Below are positions 7,900-15,079 of a stretch of DNA of 40,134 nt, one piece after another. Below the pieces are notes generated by a model that searched no databases, had not been told where the DNA came from, and saw only the letters and a list, made by a program, of their open reading frames with translations. How positions within the stretch are numbered: position 1 is the stretch's first letter; every line of letters begins with the position of its first letter. The translations under genes were made by a program, and so were the position numbers. The DNA comes from a virus: IMG/VR virus record IMGVR_UViG_3300046535_000101, positions 1 to 40,134 of that record, one strand, 5' to 3'.

Positions 7900-8369
7900 C
7901 CCGCCCCGATTGGGACACGTACTTTCTCGCCGGGGCGGCATGGGCGGCGAGTCGAGCCGACTGCACCCGGGCTCAGGTTGGCGCACTTCTCGTGAACGCC
8001 CGCAACGAAGTTCGGGGGACCGGGTACAACGGTGCCCCGGCAGGTGTGCCCGGTTGCGCGTCGGCCGGTGCATGCCCGCGCGGGAAGCACTTCCAGCAAA
8101 GCAACATCGGACTACGCGGCGATATCAGCGCATGGTGTGCGTGTGGCGGAGTCTGGCCGTGCCCGGAATACGTCGAGCCCGACAGCGATTACTCGAATTG
8201 TGTCGCCGACCATGCCGAACGAAACGCGCTTCGGCACGCCGACCCGCGCGAGCTTCCCGGCTCGACGCTGTACGTCACTCGCGAGCCCTGCCCGTCGTGC
8301 TGGACGCTCATACGGGCGACCGGAGTACGCCGGGTCGTCACGCCGGACGGCGAGCACCTACTCACGTGA
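7896..8369 (+). CDS. dCMP deaminase family protein
   Basis: This 157-residue zinc enzyme probably converts dCMP to dUMP, the ThyX substrate. Zinc ligands and catalytic Glu appear as HAE at 106-108 and PCPSC (C132, C135). An extra Cys-rich insert between them (CASAGACPRG and WCACGGVWPC) resembles the second zinc site or allosteric insert of some phage deaminases. GTG at 7896 overlaps the preceding stop. The stop TGA and last residues (EHLLT) lie inside palindrome copy 4. Confidence 0.87.
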   Translation: MTRPDWDTYFLAGAAWAASRADCTRAQVGALLVNARNEVRGTGYNGAPAGVPGCASAGACPRGKHFQQSNIGLRGDISAWCACGGVWPCPEYVEPDSDYSNCVADHAERNALRHADPRELPGSTLYVTREPCPSCWTLIRATGVRRVVTPDGEHLLT

Positions 8370-8376
8370 GTAGGTG
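8355..8376. repeat. 22-base palindrome, copy 4 (overlaps a gene end)
   Basis: Perfect copy. It encodes HLLT and the TGA stop of the deaminase. A terminator and another copy follow within 100 bases. Confidence 0.97.
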
Positions 8377-8421
8377 ATCTGTCCGGTTCGCCCGATCCTT
8401 AGGTAAAGTCTGTGCAAGATT

Positions 8422-8444
8422 ACCCCCGCTTCGGTGGGGGTTTT
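8422..8444 (+). terminator. Rho-independent terminator after the deaminase operon
   Basis: ACCCCCGC pairs with GTGGGGGT around a UUCG tetraloop, followed by TTTT. It closes the thyX-deaminase operon, so the 494-residue gene downstream probably has its own promoter. Confidence 0.85.
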
Positions 8445-8456
8445 CTGCGTTTTGGG

Positions 8457-8478
8457 CACCTACTCACGTGAGTAGGTG
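8457..8478. repeat. 22-base palindrome, copy 5
   Basis: Perfect copy. It stands between the terminator and the start of the 494-residue gene (44 bases away), an operator-like position repeated at 34993. Confidence 0.97.
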
Positions 8479-8522
8479 CTAGGTTGTGACCACAACGTAA
8501 ACAACGAAGGGGCGGGGCGGAC

Positions 8523-10007
8523 ATGATCACGGTAAGCATTCCGGGCAAGGCGGCGGACGAAGTCAGCATGTCGCCCATGGTCGAGGCCCCCCGCACCCCC
8601 GACGAAGAGCTGTTCTCGCAGCACTGGGCGAACCGCACCGAGCGCCGTTACGGCAAGGGTGTGCGCGTCACTCTGACTGCCCCGGCATGGGTCTTCGCGT
8701 GGATCGCCGACGCGCTCGACGGCTGCACGTGGGAGGAAGGCGCCGACGTCGAGCCCGCCCTTCGTGTCGCCGCCGTCAAGGCTGTTGCTGCCATCACTGA
8801 GGCTGGAGCCCTGAACGCTGAGGGTCCGACCCGCGCCGAACTGATCGAAGCCGGTCTCGTCGAGGTCGAGCCGGTCGTCGAGGTCGAGCCGGTCGTCGAG
8901 GTCGCCCCGGTCGTCGAGAAGTCGGCTTACTCCGTCGCCTTCGAGGAAGGTCGCGCGCTGGGCATGGACCACGCCGAAGCGTACAACTACGCCGACACGA
9001 AGACGAAGGCGAAGCCGGTCGAGTTCGATCAGACGGACCCGATCGACAACGCCCTGACGAACCGCGCTCACTCGCTTCTCGCCGCCGAGGAAGAGCTACA
9101 GGAGCGGATCGACGCGAACGGCGGAGTGTGGGCACTTCCGGCCGTGTTCGACCTCGAAGGGAACATGGTTCGGGCTCGCATGGTCGACGGCGAGTACGGC
9201 CGTGCGTACCTGATCCTCGACGAGAACGGGCGCGGGCTCGGATGGTTCAACCCCTCGAAGGCGAAGACCGAAGAGCGCCGCCGCGCGAACGACGCGAAGG
9301 TCGGTTTCTATCTCGGAAAGGTCGCCGTCCCCGTGAAGGCGAAGCTCGCCGGTGGAAACATGTTCTCGGTTATGCCGATCGTCGTTCCGCTCAATGAGAA
9401 GTACACCGAAGACACGTCGGCGAAGGTCGTCGACAACGGACAGCAGGAGGTTAAGGAAATGCCGAAGCCCTCGAAGAAGCGCACGACGAAGGTCGTTCAC
9501 GCCGACGGGACCGTGTCGACCCGGTCGAGCGAGACCCGGTCGTATCTGTTCGCCGTCGAGGTGACCGAGAACCGGCACGAGAAGGCTTACGACCTCGAAG
9601 ACGATTGGACGGCTGCTGTCGAGAAGCGCGACCGGTTCGCCGAACTCGCGGCGGACCCGAAGGTTAAGCGGGTGCGTGACAAGAAGTGGCAGCATGGGGA
9701 GCGCCACGACATGTACCTTCACAGCGGCGTCGAGGGTGATTCCGGATGGTGGCTCGGCACCGACGGGGGATATCGCAACCACAAATTTGATCTCGCCGAA
9801 GCGCTCGAATCGAAGGCTGAAAGCCTTCAGCGGGATATCGACCGACTCGCCGCCGAGATCGACCAACTTCTGAGCGGTCCCGAGATCGGTTACGGCGTCG
9901 TCCGCTGGTCCGAGACTTATCCGGCTGCACAGACCGGCTTGCGCGACTTCGAGCGGCACGCCGGGGCTCACCGGAAGTTCCGGATCGTCGAGTGTGACGT
10001 CGTCTGA
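8523..10007 (+). CDS. Unknown 494-residue protein with possible internal start
   Basis: I do not recognise this protein. The N-terminal part (about 1-110) is mixed helical, followed by a Val-Glu-Pro repeat linker (VEPVVEVEPVVEVAPVVE, about 116-135). The central part includes a beta-like VPVKAKLAGGNMFSVMP. The C-terminal part (after about 313) is charged, with a helical segment near ESLQRDIDRLAAEIDQLL. An in-frame ATG at 9459 has a strong AGGAGG eight bases upstream, so a separate 182-residue C-terminal product is likely. Its own terminator-insulated unit with a palindrome in front makes it one of two candidates for a phiC31-like nested repressor. That is inference only. Confidence 0.8.
   Translation: MITVSIPGKAADEVSMSPMVEAPRTPDEELFSQHWANRTERRYGKGVRVTLTAPAWVFAWIADALDGCTWEEGADVEPALRVAAVKAVAAITEAGALNAEGPTRAELIEAGLVEVEPVVEVEPVVEVAPVVEKSAYSVAFEEGRALGMDHAEAYNYADTKTKAKPVEFDQTDPIDNALTNRAHSLLAAEEELQERIDANGGVWALPAVFDLEGNMVRARMVDGEYGRAYLILDENGRGLGWFNPSKAKTEERRRANDAKVGFYLGKVAVPVKAKLAGGNMFSVMPIVVPLNEKYTEDTSAKVVDNGQQEVKEMPKPSKKRTTKVVHADGTVSTRSSETRSYLFAVEVTENRHEKAYDLEDDWTAAVEKRDRFAELAADPKVKRVRDKKWQHGERHDMYLHSGVEGDSGWWLGTDGGYRNHKFDLAEALESKAESLQRDIDRLAAEIDQLLSGPEIGYGVVRWSETYPAAQTGLRDFERHAGAHRKFRIVECDVV
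9459..10007 (+). CDS. Possible nested C-terminal product of the 494-residue gene
   Basis: In-frame ATG at 9459 preceded by AGGAGG at 9445-9450. The product would begin MPKPSKKRTTKVVHADG, a basic start unlike the acidic upstream linker, and run 182 residues. Nested in-frame expression is known for the phiC31 repressor; here it is only suggested by the ribosome binding site. Confidence 0.4.
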   Translation: MPKPSKKRTTKVVHADGTVSTRSSETRSYLFAVEVTENRHEKAYDLEDDWTAAVEKRDRFAELAADPKVKRVRDKKWQHGERHDMYLHSGVEGDSGWWLGTDGGYRNHKFDLAEALESKAESLQRDIDRLAAEIDQLLSGPEIGYGVVRWSETYPAAQTGLRDFERHAGAHRKFRIVECDVV

Positions 10008-10023
10008 CGGACCCCGACTGAGG

Positions 10024-10045
10024 CACCTACTCACGTGAGTAGGTG
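10024..10045. repeat. 22-base palindrome, copy 6
   Basis: Perfect copy, extended to 10021-10048 by AGG...CCT. It lies 17 bases after the 494-residue gene and well upstream of the next gene. Confidence 0.97.
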
Positions 10046-10074
10046 CCTTCGTCGTTCCCGGGGTCGGGATATTG

Positions 10075-10137
10075 CTTAGCGAAACTAAGTATCACTACTG
10101 ATGAGTTATCAGTTATGGCGTTCGGCTATGCCGAACG
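10075..10137. promoter_or_regulatory. Operator-like dyads and hairpin upstream of lysogeny-region genes
   Basis: Three dyads stand close together in relatively AT-rich DNA. They are CTTAG-CGAAA-CTAAG (10075-10089), ACTGAT-GAGTT-ATCAGT (10097-10113) and the hairpin CGTTCGGC-TAT-GCCGAACG (10119-10137). The first two share a five-base spacer, as expected for a dimeric regulator. No promoter boxes are clear enough to call. Confidence 0.4.
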
Positions 10138-10236
10138 GGTTTACCCGAGATCATCCTGTAGGCGTACGACGACAGTCGTGTAGACGAGACCTAAGGGCGA
10201 TAGGCGCGACGGCATGCGGAATGCGAGGCTCCGTAT

Positions 10237-10596
10237 GTGCCGAACACATACCGGGTCGCGCTGAGCGTGACCGTCCCGGCCGTCCTCGCCGGGCTCGCAA
10301 CTTGGGTCCCCGCACCTGAGTTTGAGGACGTCATCTTTCGAGAGCTGATCACTAGCGCCGCCGACGTCGAGGCGGTCGTGAAGATGGTCGGCGCGAGCAT
10401 CGCCCGCGCTCTCTCCGGTCGGCCGGGCTTCCGTCTGATCGCCCGGGGCAACACGACGGGTTGGCTAGTCGGCATGGGGGAGTGGCGAGCGTACGCCCCC
10501 GGGTCGCCGCTAGAGCCCGCGTACCTGTGGGCGGCCGACTGGTCGACCCTGCCCCCGTTCCCGGCGAGTGCCGCCGTCTCCCTGACCGTCGCCTGA
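10237..10596 (+). CDS. Hypothetical protein (119 residues)
   Basis: GTG at 10237, with only a weak GAGG upstream. The sequence is amphipathic, with helices around FEDVIFRELITSAADVEAVVK and a Trp-rich C-terminal half (GWLVGMGEWRAYAP). No signal peptide, membrane segment or motif is clear. It lies between an operator-like region and a secreted-protein gene in the lysogeny block. Function unknown. Confidence 0.55.
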   Translation: MPNTYRVALSVTVPAVLAGLATWVPAPEFEDVIFRELITSAADVEAVVKMVGASIARALSGRPGFRLIARGNTTGWLVGMGEWRAYAPGSPLEPAYLWAADWSTLPPFPASAAVSLTVA

Positions 10597-10683
10597 GGCG
10601 ACAGGTGTAACGATCACTTGTTGAATGTGTCACTATCGGAAGTGGAATGTCGAATTCCGATTCTCTGAGCGAGAGCGCACGAA

Positions 10684-11688
10684 ATGCCCAACCACGCCCG
10701 CCCCGATACGCCCCGCCGGACGCGATACGTTCCAGCCGTCGCCGCCCTGGCCGTCGCCGCCGTCTACAGCGCGTTCCTAGGGGTCACCCTCGAACGGACT
10801 CGCCCGGCCGGTGACTCGACACCCGACGTCGACCGGCCGGACCCGCCACGACCGCCCGTGTACACCCCCGAGGGGCTCTCGGCGGCCGACCGGGTGCCGT
10901 CGGTGCCCGGACCCTCCGCTAGCCCGTCTCAGCCGCTCTCAAGCCCGTTCGTGGGCAGTACGCCGACCACGCACCCGACAGCCCCGACGGCGAAGCCCTC
11001 GCCGACACCGACCGGCGACGGTAAAGACGCGATCCGGAAGGGGCTCGATGACATGCTTCCGGAAGTCAAGAACCTTCCGTCGTGGGCCCTGCCGATCGTG
11101 CACAAGATGCAGAAGCACGCCGTGAAGGGCTCGACGATTCAGGCCCGTGTCGACGACGCCGGGACCCTGTACGTGTGGGGGACGGTCACGGCACCGAAGC
11201 CGGGCGGCTCGATTCTCGGCGCGCGCTTCACGAAGCCGGGTACGGCGAAGGCGAAGCCGGGCAGGCATGCCGCCCGTGTCGGCGTCGAGATCCTGCTAAC
11301 CGTCGAAGACCCGACGAAGGCAACTCCCGCCGACCCGGCGACAGTTACCGTGACGGCGCTCGCCCCGACGGCCGACGTGCCGGTCGTCACGACGGCTCAG
11401 ATCACGGACCCGACGACGGCGACAGTCGACACCGTTCAGACCGTCCGACAGGCGGTCGCCGACGCTGTCGACTCCGCCCCGGCCGACCCGACCCCGACCC
11501 CGGACCCGACACCGAGCGATCCGCCGACGGCCGACCCCGGCAACCAGCTCGCCCCCGACCCGACACCCGACGATCCGCCGACAGTCGATCCCGCCGTCTT
11601 CCTGTCACTCCGGGATCAGGGCCCGTTCGTGCGCCACAAGGAGGACGTACCGCATGAGGGGGCGTTGCCCGATCTCTACGGGCTCTAG
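10684..11688 (+). CDS. Membrane-anchored or exported Pro/Thr-rich protein
   Basis: This 334-residue protein has a basic N-terminus (residues 1-16) followed by one hydrophobic segment (VAALAVAAVYSAFLGVTL), fitting a signal anchor. A Pro/Ser/Thr-rich linker runs to about 110. A compact domain follows (DMLPEVKNLPSWALP to about 200), and the C-terminus is again Pro/Asp/Thr-rich (PTPTPDPTPSDPPT). Such architecture places the central domain outside the membrane. Position near the integrase suggests a gene expressed in the lysogen, for instance for surface change or exclusion; this is not shown. Confidence 0.7.
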   Translation: MPNHARPDTPRRTRYVPAVAALAVAAVYSAFLGVTLERTRPAGDSTPDVDRPDPPRPPVYTPEGLSAADRVPSVPGPSASPSQPLSSPFVGSTPTTHPTAPTAKPSPTPTGDGKDAIRKGLDDMLPEVKNLPSWALPIVHKMQKHAVKGSTIQARVDDAGTLYVWGTVTAPKPGGSILGARFTKPGTAKAKPGRHAARVGVEILLTVEDPTKATPADPATVTVTALAPTADVPVVTTAQITDPTTATVDTVQTVRQAVADAVDSAPADPTPTPDPTPSDPPTADPGNQLAPDPTPDDPPTVDPAVFLSLRDQGPFVRHKEDVPHEGALPDLYGL

Positions 11689-11696
11689 GGCGATCG

Positions 11697-11948
11697 GTGC
11701 CCGATAGGCTCGCCCGCATGGATGACGAGACGTATGAGCCGATGGACGGAATCACCCCACCCAAGATCAAAACCTTCGCCGACGTCGCCGACCTACTCGG
11801 CAAACTGGAGGGACGTGCAGCAATGTGGGAGCGCGTAGCACGGGAGAACAAAGAGCGCGCAGAAGAGTTCGAGAGTGCTGCACAGCGAGTGAGGGACGGT
11901 GCAACAACTGTCACCGTGGGGCGTACAACCTACGTACTAGGGGAGTAG
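11697..11948 (+). CDS. Small acidic helical protein
   Basis: GTG at 11697 (83 residues) or ATG at 11718 (76 residues, MDDETYEPMDG); the choice is uncertain. Residues FADVADLLGKLEGRAAMWERVARENKERAEEFESAAQRV form a likely long helix or coiled coil, followed by a short beta pair (TTVTVGRTTYVLG). Family unknown. Confidence 0.6.
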   Translation: MPDRLARMDDETYEPMDGITPPKIKTFADVADLLGKLEGRAAMWERVARENKERAEEFESAAQRVRDGATTVTVGRTTYVLGE

Positions 11949-12007
11949 CCTGATTCAACTAGTCCGGTAACGGACCGGACCTGATGTTGAGTTGGGAAAA
12001 TCGAACA

Positions 12008-12238
12008 ATGACCGCCAGCGGACAACGCACATGCGTTGAGAATGTCGCTGCATCTGGGCCCACCGGCGCGGAGCAGACGACGACTGTCATGCAACCTCGG
12101 GGGGCTCTCTGCATTCTGTGCGGCGGAGAGACTCAAACCCTCGTCGTAATCGCGATCTTCGAATCAGCGTCGAATTCCGGCGTGATCAAAGGTTGTGGCT
12201 ACTGCGCCGACCTACTCGGAAAGCGGGTGTCGGCGTGA
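12008..12238 (+). CDS. Small Cys-pair protein (possible zinc ribbon)
   Basis: Two Cys pairs, CILCGG and GCGYCADLLG, suggest a zinc ribbon. ATG 12008 gives 76 residues; ATG 11984 is also in frame. The TGA stop overlaps the GTG of the next gene, so the two are probably coupled. Function unknown. Confidence 0.55.
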   Translation: MTASGQRTCVENVAASGPTGAEQTTTVMQPRGALCILCGGETQTLVVIAIFESASNSGVIKGCGYCADLLGKRVSA

Positions 12239-12450
12239 GCGAGGGAACGGGGCCCACGGTCCCCCAAAAGGGTTACGAGAAGGCGTGGGCGGCATACGTC
12301 GACCACGTACACCCCAGGGACGGAGTCACGCCGCCGTGCCCGGTCTGTGTCAGCTCTAAGGGGCCGAGCAAGGGTTGTGAGGAAGGCTCAAGGCTTCACG
12401 GCGCGTACCGGCTCGCGAGGATCGGCAAGCCCATAGCGGCCGGACAGTAA
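12235..12450 (+). CDS. Small Cys/His protein (71 residues)
   Basis: GTG at 12235 overlaps the previous stop by four bases. The segment CPVCVSSKGPSKGCEEGSRLH has C-x2-C...C...H spacing that could hold zinc. The N-terminal YEKAWAAYVDHVHP is helical. It ends just before hairpins and the attP region. Function unknown. Confidence 0.6.
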   Translation: MSEGTGPTVPQKGYEKAWAAYVDHVHPRDGVTPPCPVCVSSKGPSKGCEEGSRLHGAYRLARIGKPIAAGQ

Positions 12451-12456
12451 GCGAGC

Positions 12457-12481
12457 CCCGGGGCGTCCATAGTGCCCCGGG
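12457..12481 (+). other. GC-rich hairpin
   Basis: CCCGGGGC (12457-12464) pairs with GCCCCGGG (12474-12481). No T run follows. It may act with the next hairpin as a double terminator. Confidence 0.45.
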
Positions 12482-12499
12482 ACCCGCACCACTCACGGT

Positions 12500-12533
12500 A
12501 AGCCCCGTTCGGCATCCTCGCCGGGCGGGGCTT
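12500..12533 (+). terminator. Terminator upstream of the integrase
   Basis: AAGCCCCG (12500-12507) pairs with CGGGGCTT (12526-12533), followed by CCTGCTGTCTT. It separates the small genes from the attP-integrase unit. Confidence 0.65.
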
Positions 12534-12574
12534 CCTGCTGTCTTGGCCCCTGTGCCGACACGGGCCCTGGTACG

Positions 12575-12624
12575 GTGCTGGTTAGTTGCTTATGGATCAC
12601 CTTCCATGGGTAACTAACCATCAC
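12575..12624. other. Probable attP site
   Basis: An imperfect 50-base dyad centred at 12599/12600 lies directly upstream of the integrase gene. The best-paired outer parts are GTGCTGGTTAGTT (left) and AACTAACCATCAC (right); 18 of 25 positions match. Its size, position and GTGCTGG start recall the attP of phiBT1, as I remember it. The crossover dinucleotide would be near AC at 12599-12600, a guess from symmetry. Confidence 0.65.
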
Positions 12625-12660
12625 AAAGAATCGGTCACGAAAGCGCAGGTCAGAGCAGTG

Positions 12661-14469
12661 ATGCAGCAGAATCAAGACATGGCACCCATGGTTTCCCCCA
12701 ACACGCCCGCCCACCTGATGGACACCGTACGCGTGGCGATCTACGCCCGGCAGTCGAAAGCTCGCCCCGACGCATCCGAGGCGAGCCCCGAGGCGCAGGT
12801 GTCCGCATGCGCGGCCGTCGCCGCTTCCCGGTCGGCGGGCGGTGTCCTGTGGGAGGTCGCCCCTGAACGCGTGTTCAAGGACGTCGGGCGGTCCGGGTGG
12901 GACCCGAAGGTGATCCGCCCCGGGTTCGAGGAACTCATGAAAGCCGTACGCGCCGGTGAGGTAGACGTGGTGATCGTCAATGAGCTTTCCCGGCTCACGC
13001 GCAAGGGCGCACACGACGCCCTCGACATAGACCGCGAATTCAAGGCGCACGGCGTGCGGTTCGTGTCGGCGCTGGAACCGTTCCTCGACACGTCCTCGCC
13101 GATCGGCGTTGCCATCTTCGCTCTTATCGCTGCCCTCGCTAAGCAGGACAGCGACATCAAGGCCGAGCGACTCAAGGGCGCGAAAGACGAAATCAAAGCC
13201 GTCGGCGGGCACCATTCGAGTTCCGCCGTCTACGGAATGCGCGCTGCACGCGAACAGATTGGAAACCTGGTCGTCTCCGTCCTCGAACCCGACGACGACA
13301 ACCCCGATCACGTCGAAACCGTCATGCGCATGATCGAAATGTCATTCAGCGGGCAGACCGACAACAGCATTGCGGTAACCCTCGAAAAGGAGAACGTTCC
13401 GGCCCCGGGCAACGCCGCACGACGCGCCACCCCTAAGCGGCTGGAATCAATCAAAGCCCGACGGGTGTCCGGCGAGGACGACGCCATCCGATGGCGAGCA
13501 CAAACCGTCCGCTGGATTCTCAACCACCCCGCCATCGGAGGCTTCGCCGTCGACCGGGTCAAGCGCGGTAAGGCACACGTGAACGTGATCGCCCGCGACG
13601 AGACAGGAAAGCCCCTGACGCCCCATAGGGGGCTCATCACGGGTGCTAAGTGGCTCGAACTACAGGAAGCACGCAAGAAGCGTTCACGCCCCGATGTCAG
13701 ACCCGGAGGGGCGGAGATTACGCCGACGCTGCTTAGCGGATGGCGGTTTACGCGCTGCGGAATGTGTCTCGGGTCCATGGGACAGACGGGCGGCACAAAG
13801 GGCCGGAACGGCACGCTAAGCGCAGGGTCGTACATGTGCTCAAACCCGAAGGGTCACGGCGGCCTCGCGATCCGGCGCGACCTCGCAGACGACTACGTAG
13901 CTAACCGGGTGTGGGCACGGCTCGCGAACGCCGACATGGACGACGCCGACGACCGCGCATGGGTCGAGGCTGCGGCGATGCGGTTTGCGGCTCAGACCGA
14001 CCTCGCCGGGGTCGCGGAGGAACGGCGAGAGACGGCCGCACACCTCGACCACGTCCGGCAGTCGATCGCTGAGCTTCAGGCGGACCGTAAGGCAGGGCTG
14101 TACCGGGGTCGCGAAGAACTCGACACGTGGCGCGCGACCATGCAGCAATACCGGCAATTCGAGGACGAGTGCGAGGGGCGCCTAGCCACCCTCGACGTGC
14201 AGACGGCGGATGCGGTTCGCATCCCGACGGAATGGTTCGCCGTCGACGACGACCCGATCGGCCCCGGCTCGCCCTGGTCCGAGTGGAACGTGTTCAAGCG
14301 GCGGTCGTTCCTCGACCTGTTCCTGACCGGCGTCTCCATCGGCGCGGGGCGTGACCCGGAAACGAAGAAGTTCATCCCCGTCGAGGAACGCGTGACGCTC
14401 GATTGGCGACCGCTTCCCGCCGACGACGACGCCGTCGAACCTAGCGAGGCGGAGCTAGCAGCCCTGTGA
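12661..14469 (+). CDS. int: Large serine integrase (phiBT1-like)
   Basis: This protein of about 602 residues recombines attP with a chromosomal attB. The catalytic N-terminal domain has YARQSK (Ser 32 from this start), then VVIVNELSRLTRKGAHDAL and LIAALAKQDSD. A recombinase domain follows (WRAQTVRWILNHPAIGGFA). A zinc ribbon (CGMCLGSM ... SYMC) and a coiled coil (about AHLDHVRQSIAELQADRK) complete the fold, and the C-terminus is ELAAL. It strongly resembles the phiBT1 integrase. In-frame starts at 12661, 12679 and 12688 are all possible; a TTG at 12586 is unlikely because it lies inside the attP dyad. A terminator follows. Gp3-like protein at 38395 is the likely excision partner. Confidence 0.95.
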   Translation: MQQNQDMAPMVSPNTPAHLMDTVRVAIYARQSKARPDASEASPEAQVSACAAVAASRSAGGVLWEVAPERVFKDVGRSGWDPKVIRPGFEELMKAVRAGEVDVVIVNELSRLTRKGAHDALDIDREFKAHGVRFVSALEPFLDTSSPIGVAIFALIAALAKQDSDIKAERLKGAKDEIKAVGGHHSSSAVYGMRAAREQIGNLVVSVLEPDDDNPDHVETVMRMIEMSFSGQTDNSIAVTLEKENVPAPGNAARRATPKRLESIKARRVSGEDDAIRWRAQTVRWILNHPAIGGFAVDRVKRGKAHVNVIARDETGKPLTPHRGLITGAKWLELQEARKKRSRPDVRPGGAEITPTLLSGWRFTRCGMCLGSMGQTGGTKGRNGTLSAGSYMCSNPKGHGGLAIRRDLADDYVANRVWARLANADMDDADDRAWVEAAAMRFAAQTDLAGVAEERRETAAHLDHVRQSIAELQADRKAGLYRGREELDTWRATMQQYRQFEDECEGRLATLDVQTADAVRIPTEWFAVDDDPIGPGSPWSEWNVFKRRSFLDLFLTGVSIGAGRDPETKKFIPVEERVTLDWRPLPADDDAVEPSEAELAAL

Positions 14470-14490
14470 CGGCCGTACGGCCCTGAAACC

Positions 14491-14525
14491 GCCCCGGTAA
14501 GGCTTCGGTCCTACCGGGGCTTTTT
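14491..14525 (+). terminator. Integrase terminator
   Basis: GCCCCGGTA (14491-14499) pairs with TACCGGGGC (14512-14520), followed by TTTTT. Sequence after it (TCATGCCCTCAG) recurs after the hairpin at 36581. Confidence 0.9.
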
Positions 14526-14631
14526 CATGCCCTCAGACGGCCGCGTTCGGCTTCGGTTAGGTGACCCTAAGCTGTAACCAAAGGATTACACAGAGTGTGC
14601 GTCATGCCGTCGGCGCGACAGCGTGAGGGGG

Positions 14632-14733
14632 CCGGGTGACGCAGGTGACGTTCGATATGCATTTTCAGGTATCCCTTAGAGAAGTCTTAGGGATACCCAA
14701 AACAACACATCGAACGTCACCTGCGTCACCCGG
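14632..14733 (+). repeat. Long hairpin element, copy A
   Basis: A 102-base element with a perfect 25-base outer inverted repeat (14632-14656 and 14709-14733). A nine-base inner stem (GGTATCCCT/AGGGATACC) has exactly the same centre, so the whole folds as one long imperfect hairpin capped by GAAG. The outer arm contains GGTGACG twice in tandem. A diverged second copy lies at 36655. Both copies directly precede AAACCCTTSCGCTC motifs. It has no coding content. It could be a structured RNA, an operator cluster or a miniature mobile element. Confidence 0.85.
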
Positions 14734-14736
14734 GAC

Positions 14737-14755
14737 GAGAAAACCGCTCCGCTCT
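14737..14755 (+). promoter_or_regulatory. Early promoter-like motif, copy 3 (diverged)
   Basis: GAGAAAACCGCTCCGCTCT, in tandem with copy 4, immediately after the long hairpin element. Confidence 0.4.
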
Positions 14756-14756
14756 A

Positions 14757-14773
14757 GGAAACCCTTCCGCTCT
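14757..14773 (+). promoter_or_regulatory. Early promoter-like motif, copy 4
   Basis: GGAAACCCTTCCGCTCT, followed by AGTGTGTATAGAG, which contains a possible -10-like TATAGA. It would drive the tRNA block and possibly the HNH gene. Confidence 0.5.
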
Positions 14774-14840
14774 AGTGTGTATAGAGGGCGAATCCCGCGC
14801 ACCCAACCATTGCAGGCGGTCTGAGTTCCGCCCCTCTAAC

Positions 14841-14884
14841 GCCCCGCGCTCCCTAGCTTCTCTCCCTAGGTTGTAGCGCGGGGC
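14841..14884 (+). other. Strong hairpin before the tRNA-like genes
   Basis: GCCCCGCGCT (14841-14850) pairs perfectly with AGCGCGGGGC (14875-14884), and an inner CCTAG/CTAGG stem continues it. There is no T run. It may be a processing site for the tRNA transcript or an attenuator. Confidence 0.55.
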
Positions 14885-14893
14885 ACTTCTCTT

Positions 14894-14954
14894 CGCGTCC
14901 CCAGGTTTGGCATGAGGGCGACCCCTCATGACGGTTCGATTCCGTCGGACGCGC
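14894..14954 (+). ncRNA. Miniature tRNA-like cloverleaf (61 bases)
   Basis: A perfect seven-base acceptor stem (CGCGTCC/GGACGCG) and a perfect T arm (GACGG-TTCGATT-CCGTC) are separated by only 29 bases. Those fold as a small CCA-GGTT-TGG D-like arm and an ATGAGGG-CGAC-CCCTCAT arm, with no variable loop and no standard anticodon loop. It ends six bases before the tRNA. It may be a degenerate tRNA or a tRNA mimic; I cannot assign an anticodon. Confidence 0.6.
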
Positions 14955-14960
14955 AAACAT

Positions 14961-15033
14961 GCCTGCCTAGTCCAACGGTAGAGACAACGGCTTTAGGTGC
15001 CGTGTGTTCCCGGTTCGAATCCGGGGGCAGGTA
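14961..15033 (+). tRNA. tRNA with anticodon UAG (reads CUA, Leu), short variable loop
   Basis: Acceptor GCCTGCC/GGCAGGT (one G.U), D arm GTC...GAC, anticodon stem ACGGC/GCCGT with loop TTTAGGT (anticodon TAG at 14994-14996), five-base variable loop, T arm CCCGG-TTCGAAT-CCGGG, discriminator A at 15033 and no encoded CCA. The anticodon predicts Leu, yet bacterial tRNA-Leu normally has a long variable arm. The genome uses CTA codons often, notably CTA GAG. Confidence 0.88.
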
Positions 15034-15040
15034 CTCACAC

Positions 15041-15062
15041 CACCTACTCACGTGAGTAGGTG
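15041..15062. repeat. 22-base palindrome, copy 7
   Basis: Perfect copy between the tRNA and the first HNH gene, 17 bases before the start codon. Confidence 0.97.
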
Positions 15063-15079
15063 CCCCGAAGGGCGGAACG

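Noticed and set aside
8869-8917. The Val-Glu-Pro repeat as a regulatory DNA repeat
   Set aside because: It is in frame and gives a plausible acidic linker, so a coding explanation is enough.
10101-10319. A 72-residue frame before the 10237 gene
   Set aside because: It overlaps a hairpin and the 10237 gene, lacks a ribosome binding site and has Arg/Gly-rich shadow composition.
14639-14824. A 62-residue frame across long hairpin copy A
   Set aside because: It runs through the inverted repeat and both promoter-like motifs; the pairing, not the frame, is what is conserved in copy B.
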